Assembly (NCBI RefSeq): GCF_021654775.1
Contig: NZ_AP025343.1
Coordinates: forward strand, 2,571,501 to 2,635,500
DNA length: 64,000 nt
Source of the DNA: Paenibacillus azoreducens
GTDB lineage: Bacteria; Bacillota; Bacilli; Paenibacillales; Paenibacillaceae
Direction of reading: 5' to 3'
The translations under genes and the position numbers were made by a program. The notes below the pieces were generated by a model, which was given only the letters and a program-made list of their open reading frames with translations, was not told the DNA's origin and did no database searches. Positions 28,701 through 37,300 of this stretch are shown piece by piece (position 1 is the stretch's first letter; every line of letters begins with the position of its first letter).

Positions 28701-30453
28701 CTATAATATTCTTCGCAGCCAGGCAGACAAAAACGGCTGGGTGCTGCAGACTTCAGATGCTTCCGATTATCCGGATTTCGCCAGCTTCAAAAATGCGGTT
28801 TTGGCGAAAACGACATTGGATGCCTCGCATATTAACGATGCCAATCCGCGCCTCATCTACAAGAACTTAGACGGGCATGCCATGGACATTACCTTTGATT
28901 TAGCCTCAGGTTCTTATAACAACACCCATAAAATCAATGGCAATGCCATCGATTATTCCGCTTACAAGCTTTTTGATACGCCATGGCTTCAGCAGGAGCA
29001 AAATGCCGATTTGTTCACCGTTTCCTATGGCGGCGAAACATTCACTTATAATTTTGCCAATTGGACGATAACCAAAGGCAGAGAAGCCCTAACAGTTCCT
29101 AACGGCGGCTTTGACACGGGATCGGAGGGTTCCGAAGGCCCCGCCGGCTGGATGTTCAAAAGCTTGGATGGCTCGCCGGCCGGTACCTGGGACGATGGTA
29201 CGTTCAGAAGTCCGGGCCATTCTGTGAAAATTTCGAATACTGCCGATGCCAATGAGGGCAGATGGACTCTAACGGACAACAACAGAATCGAGGTTAAACC
29301 GGGCAGCGCCTATACTTTCAAAGCTTGGGCAAAAACCAGCGAGGCCAGCGCGACAGACGGCGCCTATGCTGCCATCGCTTTTTATAAGAGCGATGGCAGC
29401 CCGGCTGAAGGCAGCCCGGTCTTCTCTAACTATCTGAAGGGGACAAACGACTGGACCCGCATCGAGGTTACGGCTGTGCCGCCCGCCGATGCCGTCTGGA
29501 TGGGGTTCGGTCTGGGGCTTAAAGGCTCCGGGACGGCCTGGTTCGACGATGCCGAACTGATCACAAAAACGTATACCGCTGTAAACGGTATATCACTGGA
29601 CCCGTCCACACTATCCTTAGGCGTCGGCAAAACGTCTACTTTGAAAGCGGTGATTGAACCGTCAAATGCGACAAACCGGGCGGTGATGTGGAAATCAAAC
29701 AATCCGTCCGTGGCCGCTGTCGATGGCAGTGGTAAAGTGACGGGGGCAGCGCCGGGTACGGCTGTTATTACAGCAACTACGGCAGAAGGATCTTTTAATG
29801 CGGAGTGTACGGTAACCGTAGTCACGGCACCGACGGAACCGTTATTTGCGGACAATTTTTCCGGAGGGCTCGATCACTGGGATTTGTTCGGCAGTACAGA
29901 CTGGAAAATCCAGGGCAGCGGAGAGGAAGCCGCGCTTACCGGCTCAACGACGGCCGGATTTCCGCAGCGTGCGGTGGTGAAGACATCTTCGCTTTCTTAC
30001 GATTCCCGGGATTACAACCTTAAGTTCAACGCGCAGGGCGACCGGTTTCGGACCATGTTCCGGTATACGTCAGGCACCGGTTATTATTTTTTGGAATTTA
30101 AAAATACAAAGGAAGTCGAGCTGTGGAAGTATCCCAACGCGTCTACCCCTGAACTGGTCGGGACAACGGTTAACATTGATGATGTGATCCCCGGCTTTGC
30201 ATTGACGGATTGGCATCCCTACAGAGTAGAAGTAAGCGGAGAAAAGTTCAGGCTTTTCATTAACGATACGCTTGTTGCGGAATTTCAGGATTCCTCGCTT
30301 GCGGCCGGCGGAATCGGCTTTTCTGTCAAAAGCGTAGGTCCGGCTGCCAATGTGAATCTGAAGCAGGTCTTGGTTGAGCCGATGATGGTTTCCCCGGAAC
30401 CGGTAAAGACTCCCGCTGCTCCCTTTGACCCGACTGAGCCGAATTTCCAGTAG
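25741..30453 (+). CDS. Giant secreted multidomain polysaccharide-degrading enzyme (putative lyase or hydrolase)
   Basis: About 1570 aa with a signal peptide (VICLLLALTFAFCNLPVLQA). Approximate domain order: N-terminal beta-sandwich (30-240); fibronectin type III (250-340, ending NEVSVTT); a DUF1349/concanavalin-like sandwich (345-530); a large alpha-helical then beta region (540-1110) with WAEYESPEYTIMTYLCLNAL, resembling the alpha/alpha-toroid plus beta-sandwich plan of polysaccharide lyases; a carbohydrate-binding-like sandwich (1115-1270); a Big_2 Ig domain (1275-1360); and a C-terminal concanavalin-like module (1365-1555) homologous to the N-terminus of the enzyme at 34319. Substrate and exact catalytic family are not recognised. 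The start ATG 25741 has GGAG 11 nt upstream; ATG 25717 has none. Confidence 0.8.
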   Translation: MAGKSRKVICLLLALTFAFCNLPVLQAAESEQTSKVNLLAADMDSTFSDGISPFKLEVSTSGGTQRIVQIDGNNALELRDASLGSNAASYFYYQLDSGRLKDRINEIYNMPQGSPPVELVLEYKLKRSAASDKPVAKDIYAQIHFGNSDNNLIPRFPVGTSSISSTAAYTSSDQTKLKTVNDADLPEYRFKIVPNGGQRMISSVKLAFSVRVDTGGTDEAYVIDDLAVYELNSAQPQDDEPPTTPADLKAVGILDTSVKLSWTASTDNVGVTGYTIYQDGAPVLKVSGTTTSAAIVGLTPNTNYRFTVKARDGAGNISTASNEVSVTTNPSASGLPEPFGNGDIGNIRLPGSASYDKDTGTFKVKGSGADIWGKEDAFHYVYRPWTGDGEIVARVSKMENTVVWTKPGIMIRGSTSAQAPYVMMAVTPANGVIYQNRLQPGGESTQSWGSSSAVPHWLKLVRKSNLITAYESSDGTHWALIKKDIVNLPDTVYVGLALTSHDINKLSTAEFDNVSVGPISPNTNNSPFPGTPETRRQWVWDKTKLMSEIDGQLNISQIVAQILDGQNEAVNLQKLDKMFQTYDWEQYKTVAKMYAYLMVGDRFSSVMTEHARDYFSKYAYGKLSQTENLRMSNYTAGYLVGQYLPDLRDLNGASGTALKNANRSNIEEMLDAGVHGGWAEYESPEYTIMTYLCLNALYQYSDEPDFKQKAKMAMDVMWYEWANDWINGTFISTSSRAKGDGVTVNDQTWRGADHTALSWIYFGGHRAQEGFGDSDSLAPAAYRPYLEYLGMLAYSGMNYSPPEMAIRIGQDVNKSYSSRKTNLQNSGGNHLKTYRSAYVQPTWGLSTEVTYNRVDNWIEDIPVVLRWLSNSPASVFRLSVDQADSPIGNYDQPENHRIMQDDKAAVGVFKSLSAPGTNVNFINAMFPDTGAIQKRDEQSGWVFSDTGKMYFAFKMIKPYAWYYQTPTDPANKIKQMQPHPTKQLHYNYNILRSQADKNGWVLQTSDASDYPDFASFKNAVLAKTTLDASHINDANPRLIYKNLDGHAMDITFDLASGSYNNTHKINGNAIDYSAYKLFDTPWLQQEQNADLFTVSYGGETFTYNFANWTITKGREALTVPNGGFDTGSEGSEGPAGWMFKSLDGSPAGTWDDGTFRSPGHSVKISNTADANEGRWTLTDNNRIEVKPGSAYTFKAWAKTSEASATDGAYAAIAFYKSDGSPAEGSPVFSNYLKGTNDWTRIEVTAVPPADAVWMGFGLGLKGSGTAWFDDAELITKTYTAVNGISLDPSTLSLGVGKTSTLKAVIEPSNATNRAVMWKSNNPSVAAVDGSGKVTGAAPGTAVITATTAEGSFNAECTVTVVTAPTEPLFADNFSGGLDHWDLFGSTDWKIQGSGEEAALTGSTTAGFPQRAVVKTSSLSYDSRDYNLKFNAQGDRFRTMFRYTSGTGYYFLEFKNTKEVELWKYPNASTPELVGTTVNIDDVIPGFALTDWHPYRVEVSGEKFRLFINDTLVAEFQDSSLAAGGIGFSVKSVGPAANVNLKQVLVEPMMVSPEPVKTPAAPFDPTEPNFQ

Positions 30454-30484
30454 CTAGCGCCTGACAGGTCCGGCACGACGACAG

Positions 30485-30513
30485 TCTGCGGGTATCTGCA
30501 GGGTACCCGCAGA
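30485..30513 (+). other. Perfect 10-bp hairpin after the first large enzyme, no T-run
   Basis: TCTGCGGGTA (30485-30494) pairs with TACCCGCAGA (30504-30513), 9-nt loop. It is followed by TGATAGGGG rather than T residues, so it is not a standard terminator; it may protect mRNA ends or weaken readthrough into the second cassette. Confidence 0.5.
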
Positions 30514-30609
30514 TGATAGGGGTTTGCTTGCATGTATTTAAGCAGTCCAAAGCGACTTTTCCCATGGATTATAGTCCTCCGCTCCGGTTTTCCGTTCTCC
30601 CGATTTCAA

Positions 30610-30636
30610 GTAAGCTTACAAATGTAAGCACTTTCA
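30610..30636 (+). promoter_or_regulatory. Palindrome and cre-like site before second transporter cassette
   Basis: TGTAAGCACTTTCA (30623-30636) differs at one position from the Bacillus catabolite responsive element consensus TGWAARCGYTWNCW (CA for CG in the core). A perfect palindrome GTAAGCTTAC (30610-30619) lies just upstream. CcpA control of the second cassette is inferred. Confidence 0.5.
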
Positions 30637-30682
30637 ATCTATAGGAGAGTGAGTTGAGAGAGGATGCTTGAAGGAGGTAGAC

Positions 30683-31633
30683 ATGGGACTCGCGACTGCA
30701 GTACCCGCCAAAAAAGCGGAGAAGCCCCTCAAGAGAGGGCTTAATCAGATCTGGAGATTCAAACTGCTGTATCTTTTGTTGCTGCCTGCTTTTGTATGGG
30801 TGCTCCTTTTCGATTACCTGCCCCTCTACGGGATCAGCATCGCATTCATGGACTACAATGTCATTCAGGGATGGTCCGGAAGCGAGTGGGCAGGTCTAAA
30901 ATATTTTCGGATGCTGTTCGAATCCGAGATGTTCCGCAATGCGTTCAGGAACACTTTGCTTATCAGCCTGTACAAAATGATCAGCGGCTTCGTGTGTCCG
31001 ATTTTGCTGGCGCTTGCGCTAAATGAAATCCGGACCGCCTGGTTCAAAAAGACGCTGCAAACCGCGGTTTACTTGCCGAGATTCGTTTCCTGGGTCGTGT
31101 ACGGCGGAATTATTACGCTGCTGCTTTCGCCTGAAACCGGCATTATCAACAAACTGATCGAGTTGTTCGGAGGCAAACCGGCGTATTTGCTTGTTGAACC
31201 TGCTTATTTCCGGACGATCCTGGTTGTCACCGATGCGATGAAGGAAATGGGATGGGCGGCTATTATCTATATAGCTGCCATTGCCGGACTCAACCCCGAG
31301 GTTTATGAGGCGGCCATTATGGATGGGGCAACACGGTTTCGGCGAATCCTTCATGTGACTTTGCCTGGCATTGCGGGAACGATTGTCGTCATCTTTATCC
31401 TTCGGGTCGGAACCGTCATGAGCGCCGGGCTGGATCAGGTCATTAATTTATACAATCCGATGGTGTTTGAAGTCGGGGATATTCTCGATACGTACATTTA
31501 TCGGGTCGGCATCGAACAGTTCAGCCTCAGTTTGGCGGCGGCGGCCGATGTTGTCAAAGGCCTGATCGGACTCGCGATGGTGCTCATTGTAAACCACATT
31601 GCCAAGCGCATCAACGATTCCGGGATTTTCTAA
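30683..31633 (+). CDS. Carbohydrate ABC transporter permease, LplB/YteP type
   Basis: A 316-aa permease with six helices (LLYLLLLPAFVWVLLFDYLP first) and the EAA loop VYEAAIMDGATRFRRILHVTLPGI. It starts at ATG 30683, six nt after AAGGAGG (30671-30677). It opens the second transporter cassette and is a paralogue of the gene at 22019. It pairs with the following YtcP-type permease to import oligosaccharides. Confidence 0.92.
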   Translation: MGLATAVPAKKAEKPLKRGLNQIWRFKLLYLLLLPAFVWVLLFDYLPLYGISIAFMDYNVIQGWSGSEWAGLKYFRMLFESEMFRNAFRNTLLISLYKMISGFVCPILLALALNEIRTAWFKKTLQTAVYLPRFVSWVVYGGIITLLLSPETGIINKLIELFGGKPAYLLVEPAYFRTILVVTDAMKEMGWAAIIYIAAIAGLNPEVYEAAIMDGATRFRRILHVTLPGIAGTIVVIFILRVGTVMSAGLDQVINLYNPMVFEVGDILDTYIYRVGIEQFSLSLAAAADVVKGLIGLAMVLIVNHIAKRINDSGIF

Positions 31634-31651
31634 AGAAGGGGAAGCTGGTTT

Positions 31652-32527
31652 ATGAAGCTAACGAGAGGCGAAAGCGTCTTCGTCACGACCAACTATATTC
31701 TGCTTACCGTTATAACTCTAATCATCATTGTTCCATTCTGGTATGTCATTTCCGTATCCGTTACGCCTTATCATATTTTTAGCGAAAAGAACGGGCTGGT
31801 GCTTTTTCCGACATCCTTCAGCTTTCAATACTACGAGTACCTGCTCAAGGAAGGCTCGATGATCTATAACGCTTACGGAATTACGATCCGCAATACGGTG
31901 TTCGGGGTCCTGCTGGCCCTGATCCTTACGGCAACGGCAGCCTACGCTTTGGCGGAAAAAAAGCTGCCCGGCCGGCGGCTCATCATGTTGTTTTTCGTTT
32001 TTACGATGCTGTTCAAGGGCGGGATGATTCCAACCTATATCACGATCAAATCGCTGGGCCTGCTGAATACGGACTACGTGCTGATTTTGGTTATGGCTTA
32101 TACGGCTTTTAATATGATCATCATGAAATCGTTTTTTGAAGGGATTCCCGAGAACCTGAAAGAATCCGCCGCCATTGACGGAGCTTCGGAACTCAGGATT
32201 TTATGGCGGATCGTTCTGCCGCTTTCCATGCCGGTTATCGCGTCGATTGGACTGCTCTATCTGGTCACATACTGGAACGATTTTTTCAATGCGCTGTTGT
32301 ATGTTACGGATTGGCATAAAGCGCCGGTGCAGCTCGTGCTGCGGACCATCATTGCCAGTTCCAGTCTGCCGCCGGAATTGCTGGAAGCTGCCGGGACGAC
32401 GCCACCGCCTACGATCGGTATCCAGATGGCGGCAATCGTGATCGTAGCCCTGCCGATGATGATCATTTATCCGTTCGTCCAGAAATATTTTGAGCAAGGC
32501 ATGCTGATCGGATCGGTGAAAGGGTAA
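31652..32527 (+). CDS. Carbohydrate ABC transporter permease, YtcP type
   Basis: A 291-aa permease with EAA loop IPENLKESAAIDGASELRILWRI and the subgroup C-terminus KYFEQGMLIGSVKG. It follows the previous permease after 18 nt with ribosome binding site AAGAAGGGGAAG. A paralogue of the gene at 22949. Confidence 0.92.
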   Translation: MKLTRGESVFVTTNYILLTVITLIIIVPFWYVISVSVTPYHIFSEKNGLVLFPTSFSFQYYEYLLKEGSMIYNAYGITIRNTVFGVLLALILTATAAYALAEKKLPGRRLIMLFFVFTMLFKGGMIPTYITIKSLGLLNTDYVLILVMAYTAFNMIIMKSFFEGIPENLKESAAIDGASELRILWRIVLPLSMPVIASIGLLYLVTYWNDFFNALLYVTDWHKAPVQLVLRTIIASSSLPPELLEAAGTTPPPTIGIQMAAIVIVALPMMIIYPFVQKYFEQGMLIGSVKG

Positions 32528-32597
32528 CAAGCCGTCTCATTGACAACGGTTTATCCTGATTGGGTAAATATAGTTTTCATAAGGGGGAACATTTTCC

Positions 32598-34241
32598 ATG
32601 TTAAAGCAAAGAAAAGGCTGGTCATACGGAGCGATTTCCGCCGTGCTCATCGGAGCGCTCGCGGTAACAGGCTGCGGCAAAAGCAACGAGGCGGGAGGAA
32701 ATTCCGGTACACCGCCGGAAGGAAATTCGGCGTCCAAACCTTCGGCTCAGGCGGAAGCGGGTCCATATGAACTCAAATGGTTGAAAGCCCAGGATATTTC
32801 CCTGCCGTACGATGCTTCGAAGGATGTCGTCAAGCAAGCCATCGAGAAGAAGCTTAATATTAAAATCGTTCCGGAGCTCGTGGATGTGCAGCAGTATAAG
32901 ACCAAACTCAATCTGAAAATGTCCAGCAGCGACATTCCGGACGTGGCGAGAATCGATTTTGCCGACGACTTCCAAAAATATGCCCAGCAAGGCGCATTCG
33001 TTGATCTTACCGGCCTTATTAATGAAAAGGATACGCCGAATATTATGAAAGAAGTACCGCCGGAAATATTCGAACAGGCAAAAGTAAACGGCAAAATATA
33101 CGGGATCCCTTATCAAGGCGGACCAGGCGCCGGGTACCGTTGGAATCTGGTTATGCGGAAGGATTACATGGAATCCGTCGGCGCCGACGTGCCGAAAACG
33201 CTCGAAGAATATTATAACCTCTTGAAGAAGATCAAAGCGGAAAAGCCGGAGGTCATTCCGCTTGGAGGATATACGGCCCAGATTGGCGAAACCAAATATG
33301 CCAACAATTCATTTGACAACGTTTTTGGCGCGTTTGGCGTTACGCCGGGCTTTTTCACGGAGAAAGACGGCAAATTCAGCAATTATGACATCGATCCGAA
33401 AATGAGGGAAGCGCTGCTCTTCCTGCAAAAAATGTATGCCGAAGGGCTGATCGATAAGGAGTTCGCGACAATTAAAGAAGAGCAGCTGCGCGCGAAGCTG
33501 TACAGCGGCAAGCTGTTCTCTTGGATGGGCTGGTGGTCGACGGCCAACGACTACGATACGCAGATCGAGACGAGCGAGCTGATGAAAAGCGGCAAGCTGG
33601 CATCGGACGGAAAATTGCCAAACCAGGCCGAAGAGCCGTTCAAATATTTGAAGCTGACTGGTTCGCTCCTGGGTGCGGACGGGACGGCTGTAGCTCCATC
33701 CGGCGCTCCGTTTTCGCAAATGAATGCAATAAGCGCCAAAACGAAAGATCCGAAGAAGGTGCTTTCCATTATTGAGGAGTCCCTATCTCCCGAAAATCAA
33801 ATGCTGACGGTTTGGGGGATTGAAGGCGAAGATTACAAGCTCGAGAACGGCAAGCTTAAAGTAGATACGAATTTGGTCGATCCAAAGACGCAGCAGGATA
33901 AGAACGGAAATTTCCGCGGCACGCAAAGCTACTTGTTCGCTCCCGGCTTGAACGGCTGGCCGCATTATCTGGAGTCGCTTCCGCTTCGGTATTCCGAAGC
34001 GCTGGATGTAGCAATCAGCAATCCTCACCAGATTACCGATGCTTCCAATTATTTGGAATCGCCAACGAAAATCGCCAAAATGGTAGAACTGAACACGATG
34101 CGCGATTCGGTCTTCACGCAAATCATCATGGGAGGCGATATCAAAAAGTTTGATGATTTCGTAGAAAAGTGGAATTCGCAAGGCGGTTCGCAAATTTTGA
34201 AGGAGCTGGAAGAGTCTTTCAAGAAAAAATCGGGCAAATAA
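32598..34241 (+). CDS. Carbohydrate ABC transporter solute-binding lipoprotein
   Basis: A 547-aa solute-binding lipoprotein with N-terminal MLKQRKGWSYGAISAVLIGA, lipobox ALAVTGC, and a Gly/Ser/Pro/Glu-rich tether (residues about 28-55). The mature part resembles LplA-type binders (ALLFLQKMYAEGLIDKEFA) but differs enough from the paralogue at 24060 to suggest a different oligosaccharide. The ribosome binding site AAGGGGGAAC precedes ATG 32598. A 9-bp hairpin follows in the gap before the enzyme gene. Confidence 0.93.
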   Translation: MLKQRKGWSYGAISAVLIGALAVTGCGKSNEAGGNSGTPPEGNSASKPSAQAEAGPYELKWLKAQDISLPYDASKDVVKQAIEKKLNIKIVPELVDVQQYKTKLNLKMSSSDIPDVARIDFADDFQKYAQQGAFVDLTGLINEKDTPNIMKEVPPEIFEQAKVNGKIYGIPYQGGPGAGYRWNLVMRKDYMESVGADVPKTLEEYYNLLKKIKAEKPEVIPLGGYTAQIGETKYANNSFDNVFGAFGVTPGFFTEKDGKFSNYDIDPKMREALLFLQKMYAEGLIDKEFATIKEEQLRAKLYSGKLFSWMGWWSTANDYDTQIETSELMKSGKLASDGKLPNQAEEPFKYLKLTGSLLGADGTAVAPSGAPFSQMNAISAKTKDPKKVLSIIEESLSPENQMLTVWGIEGEDYKLENGKLKVDTNLVDPKTQQDKNGNFRGTQSYLFAPGLNGWPHYLESLPLRYSEALDVAISNPHQITDASNYLESPTKIAKMVELNTMRDSVFTQIIMGGDIKKFDDFVEKWNSQGGSQILKELEESFKKKSGK

Positions 34242-34248
34242 CTTCGAA

Positions 34249-34288
34249 TCCCCCCGTAAATGCCGGCATATCCGCATTAACGGGGGGA
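34249..34288 (+). other. Intra-operon hairpin after the binding-protein gene
   Basis: TCCCCCCGT (34249-34257) pairs perfectly with ACGGGGGGA (34280-34288). No T-run follows. Such hairpins after solute-binding protein genes commonly stabilise the upstream mRNA segment, giving more binding protein than downstream product (known principle; inferred here). Confidence 0.6.
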
Positions 34289-34318
34289 TATCTTGCCATT
34301 TTCCGGAGGCGTTCATAA

Positions 34319-37300
34319 ATGAATACGTGGATCAGGAGTATAAGCACGTTATTGATTGTGGCCTTGATAGTCAATTTCTTTCCGTTCCCGGCTAAAGCAG
34401 AGGCGGAAGCTCCGCAGCTGCTGTTCGAGGACAGCTTCTCTGTCGGCCTGGGGCAATGGGATTTGTTTGGCAGTACGGCATGGCAAACGCAAGGAAATGA
34501 ATCGGAATCCTGGTTGGCAGGCGAAACAACGGCAACCTCCCCCCAGCGGACAGTGGTGAAAGCTTCCGTACTTTCTTACAGTTCCAACGACTATCGCCTG
34601 TCATTTCGGGCGCAGGGTAACAGATTTCGTTCCCTGTTCCGGTATACATCGGGATCAAGTTACTATTTTTTGGAGTTTAAAAATACGAAATCGGTTGAAT
34701 TATGGAAGTATCCCGGCTCGTCATCCAATGTACAGGTAGGCAGCACTGTTGATATCGGCGGCGTATTACCGGGTTTCAATCTGGCGGAATGGCACCAATA
34801 TGATATTGAGATTCGGGGCGACGAGTTCAAATTGTTTGTCGATGGCAAATCGGTAACCGCTTTCAAGGATTCTTCCCTGTCTAGCGGCGGGATCGGGTTC
34901 TCGATCAAAAGCATCGGAACTGCCGTCAACGTGAAAGTCAGCCAGGTGAAGGTGGAGGCGCTGTCCGCTCCGGAGCGGCCGTTAACGATCAGCCATTCGC
35001 CTGTAACCACAGTGCCATACAATACGAATGTAGCTGTTTCCTTTTCGCTTATGGATTCAGGCTCCCCAGTTACGGCCAAGGTTTATTATGCCTATGGAGA
35101 AGAGACGGCCGAAAATTCGGTTGAAGCAGCGAAGCGGGAAGGCGGGGCATACGCGGCTGTCATTCCAGGAACGAACCGGACGGATCAAATCCGCTACTAC
35201 ATTGCTGCTAATGATGAACTAGGCCATTCCGGTCGTTATCCTGAGAGTGGATACATCACGGTCGACGTTGGGAAAATGGCTCCATATCGGAACGATTTTG
35301 AAGGTGATCGTGCGGGCTCGGCTCCGGCCGGCTGGACCACAGGAGGAAACGCGAAGGTGATTGAGCTCCCTGACGGCAGCAAAGCGTTTAATCTAAACGG
35401 ATCAAGCAGCGCAAAATTGAACCTGCCCATGTACCAAAACGCGGATAATTTTGTCGTCAAGTTCAGGGCCAAATACGAGCGGACGGGTTCGGCCGTACAG
35501 AACACATGGCGCCTCCGCTATCGCGCTGTGGACGATATGAACAATAATGCGATGGAATGGGCGACGCATAATTCGAAATATTTTTTAATGCGCAAGACGG
35601 AGCTCGGAGGCAACTATTATATTGCTAACTATGTGAAATCGCTGCTTGACGATTGGCATGAGTATGAACTACGGGTGAGCGGCATAACCCATAAGCTGTT
35701 CATTGACGGGATAGAGGTAGCCGGCGGGGACGATTCCGATCCGTTGGCTCTGCAGAAAGGTTATTTTCAATGGAACGTCGTCGGCGGGATCAATCTGATG
35801 ATTGACAATTTCTCCATCGAACCGATTGCGGCTCCTTATGTACTTGATCTTCAGCCTGCAGGCAACTATGCAGGCATTTATGAACAAGGGGAAGCACCGG
35901 GTCTTGCACTTTCGCTCAACGCCGGGGCATCGGCGCATGAGTTTGCGCTGAATTATACACTGCGTCGGGCGGATGGAGGCAAGGCCGTTGTTGCATCCGG
36001 GGAGAAAACCTATCATTTGGATAAATACGCTGAAACATCCGACTCATTTGCTTTTGAGCCTGCAGTGAATGAAATCGGCACTTATGAGGTAACAGCCGAA
36101 TTTACGGTTGACGGGGTAAAATTGCCGGATAAATCGAAAAAAATGCGCATGGCCGTCATAAATAAAGCGGCAAAGATTCGTGATCCCGATCTGGACAATG
36201 AAAGCAAATTCGGATTGAATACACACTACGCGTTGAATTGGAAGGACGATATCATCGACGGTGCCCGGAAAATGGGAGCGCGCCACCATCGTTCCGGTAT
36301 CTCCTGGGATGAGGCGGACCGGAATGTAAAGGATGCATCAGGGAAAACGGTATATGATTACAGCGCCATAGATGCCAGACTGGATAAATTATTTACCTTC
36401 GGATTCAACCAGATTACGGTACTCGGCATTGACAGAAATGGATATTATCAGGAGGGAACCGCAAATACGCCTGCAGCCTTAAAAGCGATGGGCGACTTTG
36501 TTTATGATGCCGTCAGCCGCTATAAGGGGAAAATCAGGCAGTGGGAGATGCCGAACGAGCCCGAGATTTTCTCCAAGCCCTATGTACCTGCCGAATTCGT
36601 GCAGCTGCAAAAGACCGCCTATCTCAACATGAAGAAGGCTGACTCGAACGCGATGCTTCTCGCAGGTGATCATACTTCCAGCGTAAGCAGCGTGCTGCCG
36701 AAAGAGCTCGAGCTTGGTTCCTTCGATTATGCCGATGCATATTCCTTTCATCCGTATGTGTATAATGCCATGCCAGACGACAATTTGCAGAATTTGCTGG
36801 ACAGCGTTAAAGAGCTTGTCAACAAATATGGGGGATGGAAGGACTACTATTTGACGGAAGGCGGTTGGCCGACGGCCAAAGCGGGCTATCCTTCGGTTAC
36901 GGAGGAGACGCAGCGCGACTATATCGTCCGCGCTTTCCTGAATTATATGATTACGGACCAGGTGAAGGCCTTCGAATATTACAATTATAAAAATGACGGT
37001 ACGGATGACCGTTATTACGATATATTCTGGGGGATCACGGACAATGACGGAAGACCGAAGCTGGCCTATGCCGCAGTCAATCAGCTGATGACCAGCCTGG
37101 ATAAAGCGAGGTATGCGGGGACATGGGATACGGGAGACCCAGGCGTTGCCGTTCACGTGTTCGTAAATGGAGGGAAGCCGGTGATCGCGGCCTGGAAAAA
37201 GACGGATCATAACAATCCTGACGTCAAACCGCCGACTAGCGAGATCACACTGCCTTTTGCCGCTTCTGGACTTCAAATCAAGGATATTAACGGCGCTGAA

